The notes beneath the pieces are model-generated. The model ran no database searches, was not told the DNA's origin, and saw nothing but the letters and a program-made list of their open reading frames with translations. Both the position numbers and the translations under genes were made by a program. From the NCBI GenBank assembly GCA_934193095.1, contig CAKPUX010000007.1, forward strand, positions 1 to 53,993: DNA of 53,993 nt. The letters run 5' to 3'. Shown here piece after piece: positions 49,436 to 53,993 of the stretch (within the stretch, counting starts at the first letter, position 1; each line of letters starts with the position of its first letter). This stretch comes from an uncultured Dialister sp. (GTDB lineage Bacteria; Bacillota; Negativicutes; Veillonellales; Dialisteraceae).

Positions 49436-49912
49436 TTAATAATTTTTCGACAGACGATACATGGCAGCATAGATGTCATCTGCTTCGTCCGCCGGTTCAT
49501 CATGGACGCCTGTATAGGCAGCCGGTTTGCCATCAGGTGTGTAGACACCCTGCAGCTTATTCAAGATGCGGTACCGGATCTCTCGGCCATACTGATCAGC
49601 ACCCACGGCCGTCTCATACTGGAAAATGTACTCGACCATGCGGTAATTGCCATAATCGGGATAGGTGAGCGGGTCTTTATAGACCTCCGCGTACAGAGTC
49701 CCACGGATGACGGGGAGCTCTCCCGCATTGGCCGGATCGCGCTCGATCGTCTCGGTATCCACATAGACGCGTTCTTCATCGCTGGTATAGACCACGGCAT
49801 AGCGGCTGTAATCATTCAGCATTTTTTCCGAGGAAGGCAGCTGGGCTGCTCCCATGGCAGCGCCCGGCAGAGCCAGTGCAGAGATCAGTGCCATAGCGAT
49901 CATTTTTTTCAT
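49436..49912 (-). CDS. Secreted hypothetical protein, 158 residues
   Basis: A signal peptide is visible (MKKMIAMALISALALPGAAMGA). The mature domain is beta-rich with YAVVYTSDEERVYVDTETIE and YRMVEYIFQYETAVGADQYG, and ends in a helix MYRLSKNY. Family not recognised; it resembles small Negativicute periplasmic proteins of unknown role. Start at 49912 after AAAGGAGG. The next gene upstream (C39-like) is 105 bases away on the same strand. Confidence 0.78.
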   Translation of the reverse strand: MKKMIAMALISALALPGAAMGAAQLPSSEKMLNDYSRYAVVYTSDEERVYVDTETIERDPANAGELPVIRGTLYAEVYKDPLTYPDYGNYRMVEYIFQYETAVGADQYGREIRYRILNKLQGVYTPDGKPAAYTGVHDEPADEADDIYAAMYRLSKNY

Positions 49913-50017
49913 TTTCGAGATCCTCCTTTGAAATACATTTTGGGGACGAGAAATGGTTGTCCCCGTTGAAATGCCAATCGCGTGATAAGTCCGGAAGAAT
50001 GACGATGAGAGCATCCA

Positions 50018-50629
50018 TCAGGCGCCGGTCACTCTGACAAACCCGCCGCCGAACCTGGTATTTTTGAGCCAGCCTTCCAGCGAGAATCGATGGGCCTTCC
50101 CCTCATCCCAAAGGGTGCAGAAGGTCCCCTCTTCGGTTTCTTCCATCGCTACGATAGGCATCCAGTGCCAATGATAGGGAATGGGCTCAGCCCCGCTGTG
50201 AAGATTCAAAAATCCCACCGGGCAGTCCGCCGAAAGCCCCGCCTTGATGAAGGAGATGACCCTTTCCGGCTTTGGCGCAAGGATGCGGATAGACGGTATA
50301 GAGAGCGATTCTACGACGCCGGACAGGCCTTTCTCTGAAAGATACGCTGCGAGGCCTTCCCTCAGCCAGCGCGTCTTGTAGAGGCCGTGCATCCTTGGTG
50401 TCGCGTACTGCCACAGGGAAAGCATCACGGAAAGCGCGAGCTCCCGGTCTTTCACCGGCGTCTTCCACTCTTTCTTTTCCAGGTAAGCTACCATCATGGC
50501 AGCGACCGTAGGCCCGCAGCCTGCCAAGCGCTGCCTCTCCTGCGGATACCATTCCTGGTTATAGCCAAGAACAGTCTGACCGCCCACATCCAGCGTGAGC
50601 CATTCCGGATGATGGATTTCGGTGATCAT
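50018..50629 (-). CDS. C39-like papain-fold cysteine peptidase (predicted)
   Basis: 203 residues, no signal peptide. GCGPTVAAMMVAYL at about residue 38 fits the Cys helix of C39-type peptidases; HWHWMPIVAMEE at about 153 fits the catalytic His; and the following WDEG provides an Asp. These residues form a plausible Cys-His-Asp triad. There is no adjacent ABC exporter or bacteriocin precursor, so a double-glycine leader peptidase role is unproven. Another possibility is a butirosin-H-like acyltransferase relative. Confidence 0.65.
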   Translation of the reverse strand: MITEIHHPEWLTLDVGGQTVLGYNQEWYPQERQRLAGCGPTVAAMMVAYLEKKEWKTPVKDRELALSVMLSLWQYATPRMHGLYKTRWLREGLAAYLSEKGLSGVVESLSIPSIRILAPKPERVISFIKAGLSADCPVGFLNLHSGAEPIPYHWHWMPIVAMEETEEGTFCTLWDEGKAHRFSLEGWLKNTRFGGGFVRVTGA

Positions 50630-50785
50630 ATAGGGCCTCCTTGTGGGAAAAATAGAGATCAGGGACTAAGGATGAGGCTCCAATAGTGTGATGGGCGTGG
50701 CGCGGCGCGAAAGCTTTGGCAAGCGCCAGATATGTCCCGATCTCAAAGAATACATGATCCATGGCAAGAGGAAGCCTATGCCCCT

Positions 50786-51487
50786 TTACCCGATCCCGTT
50801 TTCCTTCAGCAGGGCGCGCACGACGTAGCCTGCCATCATCATGCCGGAAACGGGCGGGACGAAGGAAATGGAGCCGGGGGCATGGCCTTCGCCGACGGGC
50901 TTGTGCGGGAGCTCTTTCGAGTAGACGACCGTGAGCTTTTTCACACGGCGTTCCTTCAGCTCCTTTCTCATTTTGCGGGCAAGATGGCAGACAGAGGTCT
51001 TATTGATGTCCGCGATCTGCAGCATCTCCGGCCGCAGACGATTGCCCGTTCCCATGGAAGAGATCACCGGTATCTTCAGCTTCCAGCAGACTTCCGCGAT
51101 GGAGATCTTCGCCGGTACATCATCAATGGCATCGATGATGTAGTCGGCGTGGAGATCTCTGATGAAGTCCTCGTCGCCGGGGCGATAGAAAATGGGCATG
51201 GCTTTCGCATCACAGGCCGGATTCACGAGGTGCGCACGTGATACCATGACTTCTGCCTTATTTTTTCCGACGGTCGTTAAGTCAGCGACCAGCTGGCGGT
51301 TCAGATTTGTGATATCGACTTCATCCTTATCGATGAAAATGAGGTGTCCCACGCCCGCTCTCACGAGTGCTTCTGCCGCATAAGACCCGACACCTCCGAT
51401 GCCAAAGACCGCGACTGTCTTGGCCTGGAGGCACTCGATGCCCTTCTCATCTATGATGCGGGCAGTTCTGGTAAATATCGGATCCAT
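50786..51487 (-). CDS. tcdA: tRNA threonylcarbamoyladenosine dehydratase
   Basis: 233 residues. A ThiF/E1-like Rossmann domain with VAVFGIGGVGSYAAEALVRAG, DKDEVDITNLNRQ, and DAIDDVPAKI. The length and SMGTGNRL motif fit TcdA, which cyclises t6A37 in tRNA with ATP. Start at 51487 overlaps the stop of the upstream glyoxalase gene (TGATG), with GGGAGG upstream. Confidence 0.9.
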   Translation of the reverse strand: MDPIFTRTARIIDEKGIECLQAKTVAVFGIGGVGSYAAEALVRAGVGHLIFIDKDEVDITNLNRQLVADLTTVGKNKAEVMVSRAHLVNPACDAKAMPIFYRPGDEDFIRDLHADYIIDAIDDVPAKISIAEVCWKLKIPVISSMGTGNRLRPEMLQIADINKTSVCHLARKMRKELKERRVKKLTVVYSKELPHKPVGEGHAPGSISFVPPVSGMMMAGYVVRALLKENGIG

Positions 51488-51858
51488 CAATGTCCTCCCG
51501 GGATGATCTCGATCCAGTATCCGTCCGGATCATTGATGAAGTAGATGCCCATATCCTTGTTCTCATAGCACACGCAGCCCATCGCCTTGTGTTTCTGATA
51601 GGCTTCCTGCATATTATCCACCTCGAAAGCCAGATGGAATTCATTGTCCCCCAGATTGTAGGCTTCCTTGCGATCACGCAGCCAGGTGAGCTCGAGCTGG
51701 AAGCCCGTCGCCATGTCTCCCATATACGTCAGGATAAAGGAGCCGTCAGAAGCTTTATAAGTACGGTTCACCGTAAGTCCCAGCGCTTCTTCATAAAAGG
51801 CAATGCTTTTTTCGAGATCAAGCACGTTGAAATTTTGATGGTTAAACAGAAATTTCAT
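51487..51858 (-). CDS. Glyoxalase I-like VOC protein (lactoylglutathione lyase type)
   Basis: 123 residues of the vicinal-oxygen-chelate fold: NVLDLEKSIAFYEEALGLTV, FQLELTWLRDRKEAYNLGDNEFHLAF, and YFINDPDGYWIEIIPGGH, where His and Glu residues match glyoxalase I metal ligands. It probably detoxifies methylglyoxal with a thiol. Start at 51858 with AAAGGAG. First gene of a two-gene operon with tcdA. Confidence 0.9.
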   Translation of the reverse strand: MKFLFNHQNFNVLDLEKSIAFYEEALGLTVNRTYKASDGSFILTYMGDMATGFQLELTWLRDRKEAYNLGDNEFHLAFEVDNMQEAYQKHKAMGCVCYENKDMGIYFINDPDGYWIEIIPGGH

Positions 51859-51893
51859 AGTTACTCTCCTTTTCAAAACTTTGTGGTATTTGT

Positions 51894-51922
51894 AGTATAA
51901 CAGGCTGACAAGAAAGCGACAA
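51894..51922 (-). promoter_or_regulatory. Promoter of the glyoxalase-tcdA operon
   Basis: Minus strand TTGTCG, 17-base spacer, TATACT with an upstream TG (extended -10). Confidence 0.7.
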
Positions 51923-51939
51923 TAGCGGGAAAAGGTTCA

Positions 51940-52252
51940 ACGGGTTCAATGGGTTCTAAGGATTAGCCCATGGGCGGCTCCGTCCATTGATTGTGAATGA
52001 AAGCTTTGCTCGAATGAGGAATGAGGAATGAGGGTGCGGCGCATAAAAATCAGAAGCGCCGCGGAGTATAAATAAGGCGATGCCCGAAAGTGTCTTGGAG
52101 CGCAGGTTTCTCGTTTGAGATTTCCAAACATCGACCGATGAGCCGTGAATGACAAAGATTTCTCTCTTCGCTCGAAATGACGATACGAGAGAGCCTGATG
52201 TTTTCTAGTCACTTGAGGCCCCTAATCCCTAGTCACTAGTCACTAGTCACTA
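51940..52252. repeat. Repeat cluster between YitT gene and glyoxalase
   Basis: GGTTCAACGGGTTCAATGGG units with the GGATTAGCCC tail, GAATGAG heptamers (52013-52032), hairpin GCGGCGC...GCGCCGC (about 52036-52062), a partial MITE-A end (about 52150-52181, ending inverted at GTCATTTCGAGCGAAGAGAG), and CACTAGT heptamers (52215-52252). The last heptamers supply the YitT stop TAG. Confidence 0.8.
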
Positions 52253-53110
52253 CTTCTTCCCCTTCACCAGTCCCCCATGGACTTCCTGTACATCGAAGAC
52301 AGAGAGGAAGGCGGAAGCATCGATGGCGTGAACGACCTGCTTCAGCTTTGTGATCTCCAGACGGCTCACCACGCAGTAGAGGACATCCTTATCATCCTTC
52401 AGGAAGCCTCCCTGTCCGTGCAGGCGGGTGACGGCGCGATGCATATCGTGAACGATCGCATCGGACACCGCATCGTAAGAGGTCGTCACGATGAAGACCC
52501 CCTTCGACGAGTCGAGACCGGTCGAGACCGCATCGATCATGCGCGAGCAGATGAAGTAGGCGATGAGGGAATACATCGTACTGTTCCAGCTGAAGACGAA
52601 GCCGGCCGCGCCAAGGATGAAGAAATTAAAAAACATGATGATCTCGCCCACGGAGAAAGGAAATTTATTATCCATCCAGATCGCCATGATCTCCGTGCCA
52701 TCTGTCGAGCCGCCGCTCTTGATGACGATGCCGACACCCATGCCGATGATGATGCCGCCAAAGATCGTCGAGAGGAAAGGATCCAACGTCGCGGGCTTCA
52801 TCGTCTCGAAATAGGACGAGCAGAGCGAGAGGATGACGATCGAAAAGGTCGAAGACAGCGCGAGCCGCGCCCCGAGCCGCCGATAGCCGATGTAGAAAAA
52901 GGGCAGGTTCAGAAGGACGATGAGCACGCTGAAGGGGATCCCCGTCAGCGCCTGCACGAGGAGCGAAATGCCTGTGATGCCTCCGTCGATGATGTCATTC
53001 GGGATCAGGAAGAGATTGAGCCCCGCCGAGTAGATGGCTGCACCCACGGCCAGCCCGACGGCTTTCTTCAATTCGCTTGCGAGGTCGATATGCCGATGGA
53101 ATAGGTACAT
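52250..53110 (-). CDS. YitT family membrane protein (DUF161-DUF2179)
   Basis: 286 residues. About five membrane segments (residues about 10-175) with GLNLFLIPNDIIDGGITGIS and KSGGSTDGTEIMAIWM, then a cytoplasmic DUF2179 domain (about 210-280) with GVFIVTTSYDAVSDAI. Role unknown, possibly transport or sensing. The stop and the last Lys codons border GTGACTAG heptamers. Confidence 0.92.
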   Translation of the reverse strand: MYLFHRHIDLASELKKAVGLAVGAAIYSAGLNLFLIPNDIIDGGITGISLLVQALTGIPFSVLIVLLNLPFFYIGYRRLGARLALSSTFSIVILSLCSSYFETMKPATLDPFLSTIFGGIIIGMGVGIVIKSGGSTDGTEIMAIWMDNKFPFSVGEIIMFFNFFILGAAGFVFSWNSTMYSLIAYFICSRMIDAVSTGLDSSKGVFIVTTSYDAVSDAIVHDMHRAVTRLHGQGGFLKDDKDVLYCVVSRLEITKLKQVVHAIDASAFLSVFDVQEVHGGLVKGKK

Positions 53111-53138
53111 GAAAGACTCCTTTTGTGGAAATAGAGAC

Positions 53139-53245
53139 TAGTGGCTAGTGACTGGGGACTAGGGATTAGGAGTGACTGGTGACTAAATGCCAGTTGCAGA
53201 CATCACCTTATTTGCGCTCCGCAGCACATCTCGTCATCCTTAGCA
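53139..53245. repeat. Heptamer cluster upstream of the YitT gene
   Basis: GACTAGT, GGCTAGT, GACTGGG, GACTAGG, GATTAGG and GTGACTG units (53138-53188), followed by a short degraded module. The remainder to 53332 shows no gene. Confidence 0.75.
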
Positions 53246-53332
53246 GCAGGAAACGTCGTATGTAAGAAAGCCGCTTACAGAAAAGCGAGGACTGAGCCGA
53301 AAAATCTTGCCGCACAGCCATCCCTCATTCCT

Positions 53333-53380
53333 AATTAAAAAGCACTGCCGACGAGCGCGCCACTCATCAATCAGTGCTTT
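53333..53380 (-). terminator. Terminator of tRNA-Ser
   Basis: Stem AAAGCACTG / CAGTGCTTT with an inner helix GATGAG / CTCGTC, and a U-rich end on the minus-strand transcript. Confidence 0.85.
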
Positions 53381-53411
53381 CTGAAACCGCGGCTTCCCGC
53401 GAATATAATTC

Positions 53412-53501
53412 TGGCAGAAGGGATGGGATTCGAACCCATGAACCTCTTGCAAGGTTAACGGTTTTCAAGACCGCCTCCTTCAACCACTCGGACACCCTTC
53501 C
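53412..53501 (-). tRNA. tRNA-Ser (TGA)
   Basis: 90 bases with CCA and a long variable arm. Acceptor GGAAGGG / CCCTTCT (one G-U); anticodon loop CTTGAAA, anticodon TGA. Confidence 0.96.
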
Positions 53502-53512
53502 ATAATGATAGT

Positions 53513-53541
53513 ATTATAGGTGAAATGGAGGGAAATGTCAA
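53513..53541 (-). promoter_or_regulatory. tRNA-Ser promoter
   Basis: Minus strand TTGACA, 17-base spacer, TATAAT: full consensus, 12 bases before the tRNA. Confidence 0.92.
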
Positions 53542-53561
53542 ATGAGCCGCCGAAACCATGG

Positions 53562-53700
53562 ATTAGGGATGAGTGGCTGGGGACTGGTGACTTGAATACC
53601 ACTTTCGGGCACCGCCCCCTCCGAACCCACTGAACCCATAGAACCCACCCCCTCTTTCGCACGCAATCAAGGGACGGCACGCCCCATGAGCTAACCCTAA
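53562..53700. repeat. Repeat cluster upstream of tRNA-Ser
   Basis: GGATTAG, GGATGAG, TGGCTGG, GGACTGG units (53561-53592) and a degraded GAACCCACTGAACCC tail with CACGCAATCAAGGGACG and CTAACCC. Confidence 0.7.
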
Positions 53701-53705
53701 ACCAT

Positions 53706-53752
53706 AAAAGGAGCTGTGAAGAAATGAATCCTCATTTCTTCACAGCCCCTTT
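53706..53752 (-). terminator. Intrinsic terminator of a gene beyond the window
   Basis: Stem GCTGTGAAGAAATG / CATTTCTTCACAGC (14 bp) with U/A runs on both sides. No gene in the window ends here on either strand, so it probably closes a minus-strand gene to the right of the window edge. Confidence 0.8.
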
Positions 53753-53769
53753 TTACTTTGCTTTCATTT

Positions 53770-53835
53770 GGTTCAGGGTTCAAGGTTCAGGGTTCAGGGT
53801 TCAGGGTTCGGGGTTCAGGGTTCGGGGTTCAGGGT
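53770..53835. repeat. GGTTCAG heptamer array
   Basis: Nine GGTTCAG/GGTTCAA/GGTTCGG units in unbroken register, then GGTTGTGGTGGCGGC leading to the GCCGCC hairpin. Confidence 0.9.
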
Positions 53836-53879
53836 TGTGGTGGCGGCTTCGCCGCCATGTTAGATGATGGTATTCTCAT

Positions 53880-53993
53880 ATCGCATCCTTCCCCTCTAGG
53901 GGAAGGTGTACCGCAGAGGTAATGCTATTAAGTTAAGGAAATCGTTAGCTACGTAACGTCTTGCTTCCCCCTTCGGGGGAAGTGCCGAAGGCA
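53880..53993. mobile_element. MITE-C-like element, cut by the window end
   Basis: CTTCCCCTCTAGGGGAAG at the left, then TAGCTACGTAACG and GCTTCCCCCTTCGGGGGAAG with GCCGAAGGCA, the same landmarks as at 13810-13966. The right boundary is outside the window. Confidence 0.55.

Noticed and set aside
52277..53104. 275-codon plus-strand frame
   Set aside because: Antisense to the YitT-family gene; no family match.

Overview
The window reads as a chromosomal segment of an anaerobic Negativicute (Firmicutes, Veillonella/Dialister/Megasphaera-like, roughly 50-55% G+C by eye). The evidence is a Na+-pump decarboxylase beta subunit with a tiny gamma subunit, an ArsA/ArsB pair of the type that activates phenol or cresol for phenolyl cobamides, malonate uptake genes, CIRCE-controlled groESL, and Firmicute gene orders such as rimP-nusA-ylxR-ylxQ-infB. 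The organism is inferred from gene content only; no 16S rRNA is present.

Layout. 1-2.8 kb: two consecutive GGDEF proteins, the second with a FIST sensor and the first cut by the window edge. 3-9.8 kb: malonate genes (mdcA, madM, madL, minus strand) divergent from a LytS/LytT-type two-component system. 9.8-13.6 kb: a minus-strand hutP-like - AtoE-family transporter - amidase operon with one intrinsic terminator in the hutP leader and another between hutP and the transporter. 14.2-15.9 kb: thioesterase, 50-residue gamma subunit and decarboxylase beta subunit, coupled by a TAATG overlap. 16.3-17.6 kb: a dicarboxylate/amino-acid symporter. 17.9-26.8 kb: the translation/transcription cluster ribF, truB, nrnA, rbfA, infB, ylxQ, ylxR, nusA, rimP. 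27.4-32.5 kb: a hypothetical protein, lytic transglycosylase, coaE and polA. 32.9-34.1 kb: a ten-tRNA operon behind three stacked promoters. 34.4-37.2 kb: arsA-arsB-larC-like operon. 37.6-43.5 kb: DUF2939 protein, RlmI-type methyltransferase, groEL/groES and a divergent murB with ylbF and trmL. 44-47.9 kb: secreted protein, rplS, rpoD, uspA. 48-53.5 kb: MBL-fold hydrolase, secreted protein, C39-like peptidase, tcdA, glyoxalase, YitT protein and tRNA-Ser. Most housekeeping genes lie on the minus strand.

The intergenic DNA is unusual. Nearly every gap between transcription units carries heptanucleotide-periodic DNA (units such as GACTAGT, GGATTAG, GGTTCAG, CACTCCT, CATTTCT) that often keeps one 7-base register for more than 100 bp and sometimes supplies the stop codon of the adjoining gene. 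Mixed with it are at least three short inverted-repeat element families: a 157-bp MITE-like element, a 167-bp element whose hairpin-only derivatives bracket rpoD, and a G-rich element.

Most promising leads: (1) a HutP-family RNA-binding regulator outside any hut operon, with two candidate antitermination sites; (2) the heptad-phased intergenic DNA; (3) the ArsAB cobamide operon with a LarC-like third gene; (4) a MurB homologue that appears to lack all three usual catalytic residues; (5) an orphan decarboxylase beta/gamma pair that could serve the malonate genes nearby.
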